DNA of 64,000 bases from Gammaproteobacteria bacterium (GTDB lineage Bacteria > Pseudomonadota > Gammaproteobacteria > Steroidobacterales > GCA-2729495), in NCBI GenBank assembly GCA_030066665.1, contig JASJBD010000004.1:1-64000 (forward strand). Direction: 5' to 3'. Made by a program: the position numbers and the translations under genes. Under the pieces are notes generated by a model. It ran no database searches. It was not told where the DNA came from and worked only from the letters and a program-made list of their open reading frames with translations. Position 1 is the stretch's first letter. The number at the start of each line of letters is the position of its first letter. Below are positions 26,970 through 37,696 of this stretch, piece by piece.

Positions 26970-28872
26970 CAACTGGGAAGACGATTACCGGCGGTCGCTC
27001 GCCGATCCGGAACAGTTCTGGACGGCTGCCGCCGGCGGCATCGATTGGCACGGTGCCTGGAACACGGTCCTGGATACGAGCGAGTCGCCGGTCGGTCGCT
27101 GGTTCACCGGCGCCACACTGAATACCTGTCACAACGCCGTCGACCGTCACGTCGTCGCGGGTCGTGGCGAACAACCCGCGCTGATTTACGACAGCGCCAT
27201 GACCGGCACGACGCGGATTCTCGACTTCGCCGGGCTGCAGAACGAAGTTGCACGCTTTGCCGGCGCGCTGGCGCGGTTCGGCGTCAGTCGGGGTGACCGG
27301 GTCATCATCTATATGCCGATGGTGCCGGAGGCGGCGATCGCGATGCTCGCCTGCGCGCGCCTTGGAGCTGTGCATTCTGTGGTGTTCGGAGGCTTTGCAG
27401 CGCGGGAACTCGCGACACGTATCGACGATGCGCAGCCAAAACTGATCCTGGCGGCGAGCTGCGGGCTGGAGCCGGGCCGGGTTGTCGAGTACAAGCCTTT
27501 GCTGGACGAAGCCATTGCGTTGGCTTCGCATCAGCCGGACGCTTGCATCATCCTGCAGCGCGAGCAACACCCCGCGAGTATGGGTCCGCGGGATCACGAC
27601 TGGCAGTCCGAAGCAAGCACGGCCGAACCGGCGGATTGTGTGCCCGTCGCGGCTACCGACCCGCTCTATATCCTGTATACGTCCGGCACCACCGGTCAGC
27701 CGAAGGGTATCGTTCGTGACAATGGTGGCCACGCCGTTGCGCTGCATTGGAGCATGCAGGCCATCTACGGTGTCGATGTCGGCGACGTCTTCTGGGCGGC
27801 ATCGGATGTCGGCTGGGTGGTCGGGCACTCCTACATCGTGTACGGGCCGCTATTGCGCGGCTGTGCCACCGTCATGTTTGAGGGCAAACCGGTTGGCACC
27901 CCGGATGCGGGCACTTTCTGGCGGGTGATTGCCGAGCACGGCGTCAAGGCGATGTTTACCGCGCCAACCGCGTTTCGCGCGATTCGGCGCGAGGATTCAG
28001 CAGGCGCGTTGTTGAAGGACTATGACCTCGCGCATTTCGATACGCTTTTCCTGGCGGGTGAACGCTGCGATCCGGAAACCCTGCAATGGGCGCGCGAACA
28101 GCTGCAGGTTCCGGTGATCGATCACTGGTGGCAGACCGAAACGGGCTGGGCCATCGCGGCAAACCCGGTTGGTCTGGGCCGGTTCGAGATTCGCCCGGGT
28201 TCGGCGGGCAAACCAATGCCCGGCTGGGACGTGCGGTTCCTGGATGATGGCGGGCAACCGGTGTCCGACGGCGAAACCGGCGCGATTGCATGTCGTCTGC
28301 CGCTGCCACCCGGCGCGCTCCCGACCCTGTGGAACGCGCCGGAGCGTTTTCGGCAGTCATACCTGGAACGATTCCCCGGTTACTACCAGACTGGTGATGC
28401 GGGGTATTGCGATACGGACGGCTATGTCTACGTGATGAGCCGGACGGATGATGTGATCAATGTGGCCGGGCACCGGTTGTCCACGGGCGCCATCGAAGAG
28501 GTGCTCGCCGCGCATCCCGATGTGGCGGAATGTGCCGTCACCGGTATTCGCGACGGCGTGAAAGGCCAGGTACCGCTGGGCTTTCTGTGCCTGAAGGCCG
28601 ACAGCAGGCGACCGCATGCCGACGTGTCGGCCGAGGCTGTCGACCTGGTGCGGGAGCGCATCGGTCCGGTCGCGGCCTTCAAGCAGGCGCTGGTCGTCAA
28701 GCGACTGCCAAAGACCCGATCCGGCAAAGTCCTGCGGGGCACGATGCGTCGGATGGCCGACGGTGAACCTTATACGACTCCGGCAACGATCGACGATCCG
28801 GCGATCCTGGACGAAATTGCTGCGGCCCTCGCGACGATCAATCTGCCGGCAGGTATCATGCGCCCAGGTTAA
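26962..28872 (+). CDS. prpE: Propionyl-CoA synthetase-like acyl-CoA ligase
   Basis: 'YILYTSGTTGQPKGIVRDNGGH', 'WWQTETGWAI', 'LPKTRSGKVLRGTMR'. Confidence 0.85.
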   Translation: MPDNWEDDYRRSLADPEQFWTAAAGGIDWHGAWNTVLDTSESPVGRWFTGATLNTCHNAVDRHVVAGRGEQPALIYDSAMTGTTRILDFAGLQNEVARFAGALARFGVSRGDRVIIYMPMVPEAAIAMLACARLGAVHSVVFGGFAARELATRIDDAQPKLILAASCGLEPGRVVEYKPLLDEAIALASHQPDACIILQREQHPASMGPRDHDWQSEASTAEPADCVPVAATDPLYILYTSGTTGQPKGIVRDNGGHAVALHWSMQAIYGVDVGDVFWAASDVGWVVGHSYIVYGPLLRGCATVMFEGKPVGTPDAGTFWRVIAEHGVKAMFTAPTAFRAIRREDSAGALLKDYDLAHFDTLFLAGERCDPETLQWAREQLQVPVIDHWWQTETGWAIAANPVGLGRFEIRPGSAGKPMPGWDVRFLDDGGQPVSDGETGAIACRLPLPPGALPTLWNAPERFRQSYLERFPGYYQTGDAGYCDTDGYVYVMSRTDDVINVAGHRLSTGAIEEVLAAHPDVAECAVTGIRDGVKGQVPLGFLCLKADSRRPHADVSAEAVDLVRERIGPVAAFKQALVVKRLPKTRSGKVLRGTMRRMADGEPYTTPATIDDPAILDEIAAALATINLPAGIMRPG

Positions 28873-28884
28873 TTGGGGTTGATC

Positions 28885-29652
28885 ATGCGAACGAGCCATT
28901 TACTCGCCGCGGTATTGGTGGCAGCCAGCATTACTTTGGCGTCATCGCCGGCCAGCGCCGGTTGGCTGGAGGACCTGTTTGGCTTTGGCAAGAAAAAGGA
29001 GAGTGCGCCGGCCGAATCGGCGGAAAGTGCGCCGGGCGCGTCCCTGACCACCAGCCAGATTGCCGCGGGACTGAAAGAGGCGCTCGAAGTCGGCACCGGG
29101 CGTGTCGTGACAAATCTCGGTCAGGTCGATGGTTTCAATGCCGATCCGCTGATCCGCATTCCCTTGCCTGCTGAACTCGATACGGTGCGGGATGCGCTGG
29201 GCAAGATCGGCATGTCCGGCATGCTGGATGATCTGGAGACGAGTCTGAACCGCGCTGCCGAGACGGCAACGCCGCAAGCGAAAGCATTGTTCGTGGATGC
29301 GATTCGTAATCTGACCATCGACGATGTGATGGCGATCTACAAAGGTCCCGATGACGCCGCGACCCAATACCTGCGCGGGCAGATGTCGGACCCGCTGGGC
29401 GCTGCCATGCGACCGATTGTGTCTGACAGCCTGGACCAGGTTGGTGCGGCGCAGCTCTATGAAGACAGCGTGGGGCGCTACAACGCGCTGCCGTTCGTGC
29501 CCGAGGTCGACGCTGACCTCGACGGCTACGTGGTCGACATGGCGCTGGACGGTATCTTCCTGTACCTGGCAAAGGAGGAGGCGGCAATTCGCGAGGATCC
29601 GGTCGCGCGCACGACCGACCTGTTGAAACAGGTCTTTGGCGCGGCGTTCTAA
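28885..29652 (+). CDS. DUF4197-like secreted protein
   Basis: Signal peptide; 'LTTSQIAAGLKEALEVGTGRVVTNLG' and repeated helical pattern. Confidence 0.75.
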   Translation: MRTSHLLAAVLVAASITLASSPASAGWLEDLFGFGKKKESAPAESAESAPGASLTTSQIAAGLKEALEVGTGRVVTNLGQVDGFNADPLIRIPLPAELDTVRDALGKIGMSGMLDDLETSLNRAAETATPQAKALFVDAIRNLTIDDVMAIYKGPDDAATQYLRGQMSDPLGAAMRPIVSDSLDQVGAAQLYEDSVGRYNALPFVPEVDADLDGYVVDMALDGIFLYLAKEEAAIREDPVARTTDLLKQVFGAAF

Positions 29653-30794
29653 CTCGCCGCCTGTAATTTTCCGCGGCCCGTGCCGTGCAGGAGCGGTACG
29701 GTCTTGTGCACCCAGTTCTTCGGATCGCTTTTGTGACCCGGGCAGGGAATCACGCGAATATGGGTATCTTCCAGCTCGCTCAGGGCTGCGGTGTCGATAC
29801 CGCCGTGCTTTTGGCCGTAGTCGAGCGTCATCTGGCGGACTTGCACCAAAGTGCGGTCCGTGTCGACCAAAAGTTCTTCCGTCGTTGATGCGGCCTGACG
29901 TGGCCGGGTGGTTTGCAGCACCGCGTAGTCCTCGTCCATGACGGTGTCGCGCGTCATGTTCACCATCATCTCGTGTTCCTCGGCCGTCGCGCCGCGCACG
30001 GTGCTGCCATCGAGCGACGTCGTTTCGCCTTTCGGCATCAGGATCACCATGTGAATCTGCGTATTCCGCGCGTCGATCGGCGTGACATAGGCAGTAACAA
30101 TCTGCGATGGATACTCCGGTTGATAATTCGTGTTGCGTGACACGCAGCTGATTACGTCGTATTCCATCATCAGGCCGGAGCTTTCGCCGAAATTGCCCTG
30201 CGCATCCCATGCCGCGTGCCACGCCCGCACGTACCGGTCAGTCAGCTCGTGATCAATGATAGTCACGCCTTTGGGTAACCACTTGGCGAATTCATGGATG
30301 TAATGCACGTGGCAGGGATCGTTGTAATTCTCGGCCATGCGCAGGTAATTGATGTCCTTGCGGCGGGTAATGACACCCTTGTGCCAGTCGCCGGAGTCCC
30401 ATTCCGGCATGATGTCCGGCACTGCCGGCCGTGCGTCTTCGCCGAGATCGCCCAGGAACACGAAAATCAGGCCGTATTTCTCTGCGACCGGGTAGGCGGG
30501 CACGCGGGCGCGCTTTGGCGGCTCCGTCGGTGTCTTCGTGCCGGCCGGGATCAACCTGCAGCGACCGTCGCCACTGAACTCCCAGCCGTGCTGGGGGCAC
30601 ATGATGCCGCCATTCTTGCACTCGCCGACCGACAGCGAAGCGCCGCGATGGACACACAGATCACTCAGGCAATGAATGCGGGCATCGGCATCGCGAAACA
30701 GCACGAAATCGCAACCGAGCATCGTGACCCGTTCAGGATCGTCACCGAGCTCGGCGGCGACGCCCGCCACATACCAATTGTTGATCAACAGCAT
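29649..30794 (-). CDS. Rieske-type aromatic ring-hydroxylating oxygenase
   Basis: 'CVHRGASLSVGECKNGGIMCPQHGW' Rieske motif CxH...CxxH. Confidence 0.85.
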   Translation of the reverse strand: MLLINNWYVAGVAAELGDDPERVTMLGCDFVLFRDADARIHCLSDLCVHRGASLSVGECKNGGIMCPQHGWEFSGDGRCRLIPAGTKTPTEPPKRARVPAYPVAEKYGLIFVFLGDLGEDARPAVPDIMPEWDSGDWHKGVITRRKDINYLRMAENYNDPCHVHYIHEFAKWLPKGVTIIDHELTDRYVRAWHAAWDAQGNFGESSGLMMEYDVISCVSRNTNYQPEYPSQIVTAYVTPIDARNTQIHMVILMPKGETTSLDGSTVRGATAEEHEMMVNMTRDTVMDEDYAVLQTTRPRQAASTTEELLVDTDRTLVQVRQMTLDYGQKHGGIDTAALSELEDTHIRVIPCPGHKSDPKNWVHKTVPLLHGTGRGKLQAAS

Positions 30795-30822
30795 CGCGCA
30801 ATTATACGGCGGCGGTGAATCG

Positions 30823-32121
30823 CTAACTAGCGAGCCACTGGCATAGCCGTGCCATGCCGTTCATGACCGGCTGGCAATACTGCTCGAGAAACTCCGCGTC
30901 CGCCTCGGCGTTCAGGGCCCGCAGGGCCACGTCGCCATCGAAATCGACCAGTGCAATGCGTGCGCTGGGCTGCGCCGCCGGGAAACCAAACTCGTCTCCC
31001 GGCAGAATTGCGACGCCGGTTTCCGTGAGAATGAGTTCGCAGAATTCGGCGGCGGTACAGTTTCCGCCAAGGCGTCGGTAGGCCGGCGTGTCGGTGAAAT
31101 CCGGAAAGATGTAGAAGCCACCCTGCGGCTCGCAGACGCGGACGCCAGCTTCCCGCAATGCTCTGCAGGCCCGTTTCATCAGCGCGCCAAGTATGGTTCG
31201 GGATCCCGCCAGGTATTGCGTCATTGCCGGCTCGTCACCGAAGCCCCGAATAGCCGCGTGCTGGATCGGCGCTGCGACCGACGAGTAGGTTTCACTGGCG
31301 ACCGCAACCATCGCGTCACGTAGCTGCTCGCGACCGGGTGGCAGTATGAAAGCACCGAGTCGCCAGCCACCGGCGCCGCACCATTTGCTCAATCCGTTGC
31401 TGATAATCGCGCCTTCCGGGTAGAACCGCGCGATGGAAACGTGGTCGCCTGAATAATTGACGCCGCCGTAAATCTCGTCAGACAACACCAGAATATCGAA
31501 CTGGCGGGCGACGGCCGCGAGTTCTGCCAACTGATCAGCGTCATAGGTAACGCCGGTCGGATTACTGGGGTAGTTCAGGATCAACAAGCGTGGCCGATCG
31601 GGATTCTCGCGGCAGGCATCTGCCAGCTGCGCCGGCGTGAGGCGCATATTGGAGTCATAGCTCGTTGGCAGCCAGGTGACCTGGCGCTGGAACAGTCCCG
31701 CTTGCGGGGCATAGGACACCCAGCTCGGGGCCGGGATCAGGACCTGTGCTTCACGCACGAGCTGCAGGATGAACATGAGCTCCTTGCTGCCAGGCGCGAC
31801 AACAACTTGCCTCGCATCGACCTGGATGCCTTCGTGACGCGTTACATACGCGGCGATGGCCTGGCGCAACTCGGGCAGGCCGGCGGTCGGCAAATACTCT
31901 TTGCGATCGGCGAAGCGCCGCAGGTCTGCCACCATTGCGGGCGGCACCGGGAAAGGTGACTGGCCCAGGCCGAATGAGAAGATCTGCCGGCCCTGAGCCC
32001 GCAGCTCCGCGCAGCGTTCATTGATCGCGAGCGTTGAAGAATGGCCCAGGTTCCGGACCAGCGGATTGAGCTGGCGTGCCGCATTCGCCTGCGCCAACTC
32101 GATATTGCGGACTGCACACAT
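30823..32121 (-). CDS. Pyridoxal-phosphate aminotransferase class I/II
   Basis: 'LILNYPSNPTGVTYDADQLAEL', 'SNGLSKWCGAGGWRLG'; ORF could start upstream at 32205. Confidence 0.85.
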   Translation of the reverse strand: MCAVRNIELAQANAARQLNPLVRNLGHSSTLAINERCAELRAQGRQIFSFGLGQSPFPVPPAMVADLRRFADRKEYLPTAGLPELRQAIAAYVTRHEGIQVDARQVVVAPGSKELMFILQLVREAQVLIPAPSWVSYAPQAGLFQRQVTWLPTSYDSNMRLTPAQLADACRENPDRPRLLILNYPSNPTGVTYDADQLAELAAVARQFDILVLSDEIYGGVNYSGDHVSIARFYPEGAIISNGLSKWCGAGGWRLGAFILPPGREQLRDAMVAVASETYSSVAAPIQHAAIRGFGDEPAMTQYLAGSRTILGALMKRACRALREAGVRVCEPQGGFYIFPDFTDTPAYRRLGGNCTAAEFCELILTETGVAILPGDEFGFPAAQPSARIALVDFDGDVALRALNAEADAEFLEQYCQPVMNGMARLCQWLAS

Positions 32122-32239
32122 TGCAACTGACCGTCGGCCTGCCGTGTCCTCATCCCTGCGGACATTTTCCGGGCCGCGAGGTTCCCGAGAAGCGGGACCG
32201 GTCATCCGGATACCCGAATGACCGGTCCGTCGTCAAGAC

Positions 32240-34837
32240 CTACAGACCGTGCATGAAGCTCCAGTTCAACGACGCGTAGTAGTAGCCGCCGTTGAAGCCA
32301 AACGGCGTGGTGCGGCGGTTGTACGGGAAAATGCCGTTGAAGCTCGTTTCCGGCCGCTGTGTGTCCGGTTTCTGGTCAAAGACATTATCGATGCCGACTG
32401 TCAGTCGCAGATTGTCCGTGAAGCTCCAGCCGGCGCGGACGTCGACCAGCCACTTACCGGCAAAAGTCTGGTCCAGGCAGGTCTGGGTTGCTTCGCAGCT
32501 AACGCCGGACGATTCTGTCGATGTCACTTCGCCAAACCAGTTGGCGCGGGCCAGGAAGCTGAACGGGCCGCGGTCATACGTGCCCGTCAACACGAAGTGC
32601 TCCTGCGGCTGTGCCTCCTCCGTGTAGATCACTTCCTGTCGGCTGAACAGCGTGTTCTCGGCACCGGGCGAATTGACGAGTGTCTGCGGAATGCGGATTT
32701 CCTTCACGTCGACCTGGTTGAAGTTCAGCGCCGCGGTCAGATTGAATGCCCCACCGGCATACTCGAAACTGTAGTTTGTGATGATGTCGAGACCATAGGT
32801 TTCGGTATCGATGGCGTTCGTGAAGAACTGCGCTTGACTTACATTGAGAGGTGTCAGGATCGCTGTAATTGGGCAATTACTGGTTTGCGGATTCGGATCA
32901 CCGTCGCACGGATTGCCGTCGTTGCCAATCGACTCAGGTGAGAAGCGTCCGGACAACACGACGCGATCTTCGACCTCTATGTAGTAGCCGTCAACGGTCA
33001 GCGAGAAAGCGTCGGTCGGCTGCCACGTGAAGCCGAGGCTCACGTTAGTCGATTCCTCCTCCTTCAGCGCCGGCACCCCAAATCCGTTTCGAACTGCGTC
33101 GCTATCATTTCTGAGTGTCGCGACCTCTTGCGGAACGGGCGGTGAGCCTACGAATTGCGTGCTGATGTTATTAAAGAACTGCTGTTGTAGCGACGGCGCG
33201 CGGAAACCCGAACTGACGGCACCGCGGATTGCGACAGATTCCACCACGAACCAGCGGGCCGATAGCTTGCCGTTGATGGTGTCGCCGAAGTCGTCGTAGT
33301 CCTCGTAGCGTAAGGCCGCGCCAACTAGGAACCTGTCGTTCACATCAGTTTCAACGTCCGCGTACAGGGCGTACGCATCGCGATCCGTATCCACTGCATT
33401 TTCAGGGCGAAAGCCAGGGAATACCTGGATACCGGCCGCGCCCGGTCCGCCGTATTGGTTCAGTTCGGTTGCTGGTGGGGAGGTCGTCGGTCCCGCATAG
33501 GATGGATAGTCACCCGCGTCAATCTTATAGCCGTCGCGTCGGAACTCGAAGCCGAAGGCCGTACTCATGCCATCCGCGACATCCCACTCGCCGGCGACAT
33601 CGACATTGAACACCACCAGGTCCGACGTCAGCGTGCCGGCATTGGCGCTGGTCGGGCTGGCCGATGGCCCGAGCGCAACGTTGTTCGAGTTCGAAATGAA
33701 GAACTCGAATTCGTTTTCGCCCCAGACCACGCTGGCATCGTAGATCCAATTGTTGCCAATGTCGCCTTTCAGGCCGAGCCCGGCTGAGCCATCGATGACC
33801 TCTGTGTTGATCAGCGGCAGGAAGCCTTCCGGGTGAATCGATGGGATGCTGCGCGCATCGTAGTTACGACGATAAAAACCGCCGGACTGCCCTTCGCGTT
33901 TCGCATAACCACCGAAGGTGTAGATCTCGGACGTACCGAATACCGGGAGCCCGGCATTCCAGGAGAAATAATAGTTCTCGGAATCCGGGTCGCCGTAACG
34001 ATGATTACGCCGGTTAAAGGTGGCTTCACGTGGATCCGGCGTGCCAGTGGACAACTGTGGCGAGCCAAGTACCTGTTCCTGGAAGTTGAACTGCTGCCGC
34101 GGGTCCCGGCCGGAATGATTGGTTGCCTCGCGATCGCGGTATTCACCAGTCAGGTTGATGAAGCCGTCGTCACCGATCGGGAACCCGGCATTGGCACTGA
34201 TTACCGCCTGGTCGCCGTCACCGTTGTACGTTGAACCAAGCTGGAGATAGGTATCGATGGCTTCGGTCTGATCCTTCAGGATCACGTTGATCACGCCGGC
34301 AATGGCGTCCGAACCATATTGCGCCGCTGCCCCGTCGCGCAGCACCTCGATGCGCGCGATGGAACTCGGCGGAATCGCGTTCAGATCGACTCCAGCGGTG
34401 CCGCGGCCGATGGAACCATTTACATGCATCAGTGCTGTCGCATGGCGACGTTTGCCGTTCAAAAGCACCAGCGTCTGGTCCGGTTGCATGCCACGCAGCG
34501 TCGCCGGGCGCACAATGTCGGTACCGTCACTGATCGTCGACGTCGAGAAATTGAACGATGGTGCTGTGTACTGGAGCATGCGCGCGGTTTCGGTCTGGCC
34601 GAAAGCGCGCAGGTCCGCTTCGTTCAGGACATCGATCGGCACCGCCGATTCGACCGCCGTGCGTTCCTTCGCGGCGCGACTGCCGAGGGTGACGATTTCC
34701 TCGATCGGGCCTTCGTCCTGGGCGACCGCGCCGGTGAAGCCCAGACACAGGCTCGCGGAAAGTATCAGACAGAAGAATTGTCGGGTGCGGCGCGCGTTTT
34801 CCCCCTGGGCGCCGGCCGAAGTGGTTTCTACAGGCAT
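32240..34837 (-). CDS. TonB-dependent receptor
   Basis: Signal peptide, plug motif 'RIEVLRDGAAAQYGSDAIAGVINVILK', C-terminal beta-barrel ending '...LNWSFMHGL'. Confidence 0.93.
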   Translation of the reverse strand: MPVETTSAGAQGENARRTRQFFCLILSASLCLGFTGAVAQDEGPIEEIVTLGSRAAKERTAVESAVPIDVLNEADLRAFGQTETARMLQYTAPSFNFSTSTISDGTDIVRPATLRGMQPDQTLVLLNGKRRHATALMHVNGSIGRGTAGVDLNAIPPSSIARIEVLRDGAAAQYGSDAIAGVINVILKDQTEAIDTYLQLGSTYNGDGDQAVISANAGFPIGDDGFINLTGEYRDREATNHSGRDPRQQFNFQEQVLGSPQLSTGTPDPREATFNRRNHRYGDPDSENYYFSWNAGLPVFGTSEIYTFGGYAKREGQSGGFYRRNYDARSIPSIHPEGFLPLINTEVIDGSAGLGLKGDIGNNWIYDASVVWGENEFEFFISNSNNVALGPSASPTSANAGTLTSDLVVFNVDVAGEWDVADGMSTAFGFEFRRDGYKIDAGDYPSYAGPTTSPPATELNQYGGPGAAGIQVFPGFRPENAVDTDRDAYALYADVETDVNDRFLVGAALRYEDYDDFGDTINGKLSARWFVVESVAIRGAVSSGFRAPSLQQQFFNNISTQFVGSPPVPQEVATLRNDSDAVRNGFGVPALKEEESTNVSLGFTWQPTDAFSLTVDGYYIEVEDRVVLSGRFSPESIGNDGNPCDGDPNPQTSNCPITAILTPLNVSQAQFFTNAIDTETYGLDIITNYSFEYAGGAFNLTAALNFNQVDVKEIRIPQTLVNSPGAENTLFSRQEVIYTEEAQPQEHFVLTGTYDRGPFSFLARANWFGEVTSTESSGVSCEATQTCLDQTFAGKWLVDVRAGWSFTDNLRLTVGIDNVFDQKPDTQRPETSFNGIFPYNRRTTPFGFNGGYYYASLNWSFMHGL

Positions 34838-34985
34838 GACAAGCCCCCTTGTTGCTTAGAAGCAACAGCCGGCGGGCCCGCCAACCGAACCCCCCGTCCG
34901 ATTGCGTGTCGCCGAGCATACACCTTTTGTTAAGTGGCCGCGACAGATGCTCCCGTCGGTCAGAGCAATCGCGGCTGCGGCGCAG

Positions 34986-36794
34986 TTATTGGCTGCGGTT
35001 GGCTACGTAGCTGCCGGGCGCGTTTTCGATGACGTCGAGTTCGCCGTCACCCGGCACGCGGGCCGGCACCATTTTGCCGGAGTGCTCGCTCAGCCAGGCG
35101 TCCCAATCCGGCCACCAGGAGCCGGGATGTTCATCGGCGCCATCGAGCCACGCGTCAAGATCCCTCGGCTGTGCTTCGTTGATCCAGAACTGGTATTTCT
35201 GTTTCGCTGGCGGGTTGATCACGCCGGCGGTATGGCCAGAGCCCGACAGCATGAAGCGCACCGGGCCCGCGAAGTGTTGCATCGCCTTGAATACCGACGG
35301 GTAGGGCGCAATGTGGTCTTCCTTGGATGCCTGCAGATAGATCGGAATCTCGACTTTGCGCAGATCCACCGGCGTGCCATCCAGTTTCAGCGCGTTCGGC
35401 TTCACGAGATTGTTATTCATGTACATCTCGCGCAGGTAGTACAGGTGACAGGCACGCGGCATTCGTGTGGAGTCGGCGTTCCAGAAGAGCAAGTCAAATG
35501 GCATCGGGTCGCGCCCGAGCAGGTAATTGTTTACATAGAAGGACCAGATCAGGTCATTTGAGCGCAGCATGTTGAACGTCTGGAACATGTATTTGCTGTC
35601 CAGGTAGCCCTTGTCGGCGCTCAGGCGTTCCACATTTTCCACTTGCTTGTCATCGACAAAAATTTGCAGGTCACCAGGTTCGGAAAAATCGACCTGCGCG
35701 GTAAAAAACGTCGCGGCACGGATGCTCTTGTCCTGTCGGGCAGCCATCACCGCCAGCGTTGCTGCCAGCAGCGTTCCGCCAATGCAGTAGCCGATCGCCG
35801 TCATGCTCTTGACACCCGTGGCTTTCTTCACGGCGTCGACTGCCGTCAGAATGCCCTCGGTCATGTAGGCCTCAAATGGTTTTTCGGCAAGGTCGCTATC
35901 CGGATTGACCCAGGACATGACGAACACCGTGTAGCCGCGTTCCACCGCCCACTTGATGAAGGAGTTTTTCGGCGCGAGGTCCAGGATGTAGTACTTGTTG
36001 ATCCACGGCGGCACGATCAGCAGCGGGCGCTTATGCACCTGCTCCGTGACGGCCTCGTACTGGATCAATTGGAACAGATCGTTCTGGAACACGACCTTGC
36101 CAGGCGTGGTCGCGATATTCTCGCCGAGCACGAACGCTTCCGGATCCGTCATCGAGATCTCGAGTGAGCCGCCACCTTTTTCGACATCGCGCTTGAAATT
36201 CTCCAGACCGCGCAACAGGTTCGCGCCATTGGTCTTCAGCGTCTCTTCTGCGACTTCCGGGTTGGTCCAGATGAAGTTGGTCGGCGAAAATGCGTCGGCA
36301 AACTGCTGCGTGAAGAATCGCACCTTGCGCGCGGTGTCTTCGTCCAGGTCCTCGGCGCCGGCCATCATGTCGACCAGCCAGCGACTGGTAATCAGGTAGG
36401 ATTGCTTGATCAGGTCGAACAGTGGATTGGTTTGCCAGGCTTCGTGGCGGAAGCGCCGGTCGCCTTTACCGGGCTTCGCCACCGGTTCGGCCTCACTGCT
36501 ACCCAGCAGGCCGGCGCTGGCCTGCTGCCAGAGCTGCATATGGTCTTGCCACAGGCGCATGTTGGCCTGCATCACGCGCGCCGGGTCCGTCCACAGTTTT
36601 TGCCCGGCCTTCGCGAAGGCTTCTCCGAGATTGAAGGGATCCGCCGAATCGGCGCCGGGCGGCTGTCCCAGCTTGCCGAACAGCGCCTGGCTTTCCAGCG
36701 CAAATTTCATGAGTTCGTTGGACAACCGCGCGTAATCGTCGGGTCCGAACCCCGGCGGCATTTGCGTGAAGGCGTCGTGAGGATTCGTGCTCAT
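34986..36794 (-). CDS. phaC: Class I poly(R)-hydroxyalkanoate synthase
   Basis: 'AIGYCIGGTLLAATLA' lipase-like box, 'PWINKYYILDLAPKNSFIKWAVERGYTVFVMSWVNP'. Confidence 0.97.
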   Translation of the reverse strand: MSTNPHDAFTQMPPGFGPDDYARLSNELMKFALESQALFGKLGQPPGADSADPFNLGEAFAKAGQKLWTDPARVMQANMRLWQDHMQLWQQASAGLLGSSEAEPVAKPGKGDRRFRHEAWQTNPLFDLIKQSYLITSRWLVDMMAGAEDLDEDTARKVRFFTQQFADAFSPTNFIWTNPEVAEETLKTNGANLLRGLENFKRDVEKGGGSLEISMTDPEAFVLGENIATTPGKVVFQNDLFQLIQYEAVTEQVHKRPLLIVPPWINKYYILDLAPKNSFIKWAVERGYTVFVMSWVNPDSDLAEKPFEAYMTEGILTAVDAVKKATGVKSMTAIGYCIGGTLLAATLAVMAARQDKSIRAATFFTAQVDFSEPGDLQIFVDDKQVENVERLSADKGYLDSKYMFQTFNMLRSNDLIWSFYVNNYLLGRDPMPFDLLFWNADSTRMPRACHLYYLREMYMNNNLVKPNALKLDGTPVDLRKVEIPIYLQASKEDHIAPYPSVFKAMQHFAGPVRFMLSGSGHTAGVINPPAKQKYQFWINEAQPRDLDAWLDGADEHPGSWWPDWDAWLSEHSGKMVPARVPGDGELDVIENAPGSYVANRSQ

Positions 36795-37249
36795 TAGTCG
36801 TTCTTGCGCTGCGGTTTCATCGCGTCCAGAAACGCTTTCTGCATTTGTTGCCACAGTTCCATGTTCTGTTTCGCCAGATCTGGCATCGACGCACCGGGCG
36901 TCATCGACATGGCTTGCTGGAACTGGTCCTGCATGGCTTTCTGCTGGCGCAGGAACGCGGTCATGCTCTGTTCCAGGTATTGACCCATGAAGCCCTGCAT
37001 CGGGTTGCCGTAGAAGCGAATAATGTGTTTCAGCATTGCCGTGCTCAGCACCGGCTGACCGCCCTGTTCCTGGTCGGCAATAATCTGCAAAAGGATGTTG
37101 CGGGTGATGTCCTCGCCGGTGGCGTCATCGGTGACCACGACGTCCTCGCCGGACGCGACCAGCTCCCGGACACCCTCCAGCGTCACATGGCGGCTCGCCT
37201 CGGCGTCATACAGGCGGCGATTGGCGTATTTCTTGATGACTCTTGGCAT
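36794..37249 (-). CDS. phaR: Polyhydroxyalkanoate synthesis repressor
   Basis: 'VIKKYANRRLYDAEASRHVTLEGVRELV'; TAATG overlap with phaC. Confidence 0.95.
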   Translation of the reverse strand: MPRVIKKYANRRLYDAEASRHVTLEGVRELVASGEDVVVTDDATGEDITRNILLQIIADQEQGGQPVLSTAMLKHIIRFYGNPMQGFMGQYLEQSMTAFLRQQKAMQDQFQQAMSMTPGASMPDLAKQNMELWQQMQKAFLDAMKPQRKND

Positions 37250-37289
37250 ACGGACTTCCCACTATGGAACCACCGCATTCTAGCGGACG

Positions 37290-37324
37290 AAAAAAAGGGC
37301 GGCGATGCGCTGCATCACCGCCCT
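37290..37324 (-). terminator. Rho-independent terminator/attenuator downstream of phaP
   Basis: Minus strand AGGGCGGTGATG-loop-CATCGCCGCCC-T7. Confidence 0.85.
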
Positions 37325-37357
37325 CGAGTCCGGCATTGCCGGTGTCAAATGCGCTGC

Positions 37358-37696
37358 TCAGGCAGCTTTCTTGACCTCGGCGGCGACAACGTCAGTGGTC
37401 TGAGCCTGTGCGGCGCGGGCCAGGTCGGCGAAGCCGAGGAAACGCTCGACCATTTTGGCGCCGAAGTTACGCGTGACCTCAACTTCCTTGTTGACGTATT
37501 CGTTCACGTTCTCGACCTCGGTGGGCAGCTTGGCCTGCTGCACGGCAAAATCCACGAAATCGCCGGCCACGGCGTAGCTCTGACGGGCGAATTTCTCGAA
37601 GATGTCCACGCCGTTGGCGTAGAAATCCGCGACGGGCCTGAGATTCTGGACCTGGAAGTCGAAGAATTGCTTGATCTGGTCATTCTGGTCGCTCAT
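37358..37696 (-). CDS. phaP: Phasin family protein
   Basis: 112 aa, 'FFDFQVQNLRPVADFYANGVDIFEKFARQSYAVAGDFVDFAVQQAKLP'. Confidence 0.85.
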   Translation of the reverse strand: MSDQNDQIKQFFDFQVQNLRPVADFYANGVDIFEKFARQSYAVAGDFVDFAVQQAKLPTEVENVNEYVNKEVEVTRNFGAKMVERFLGFADLARAAQAQTTDVVAAEVKKAA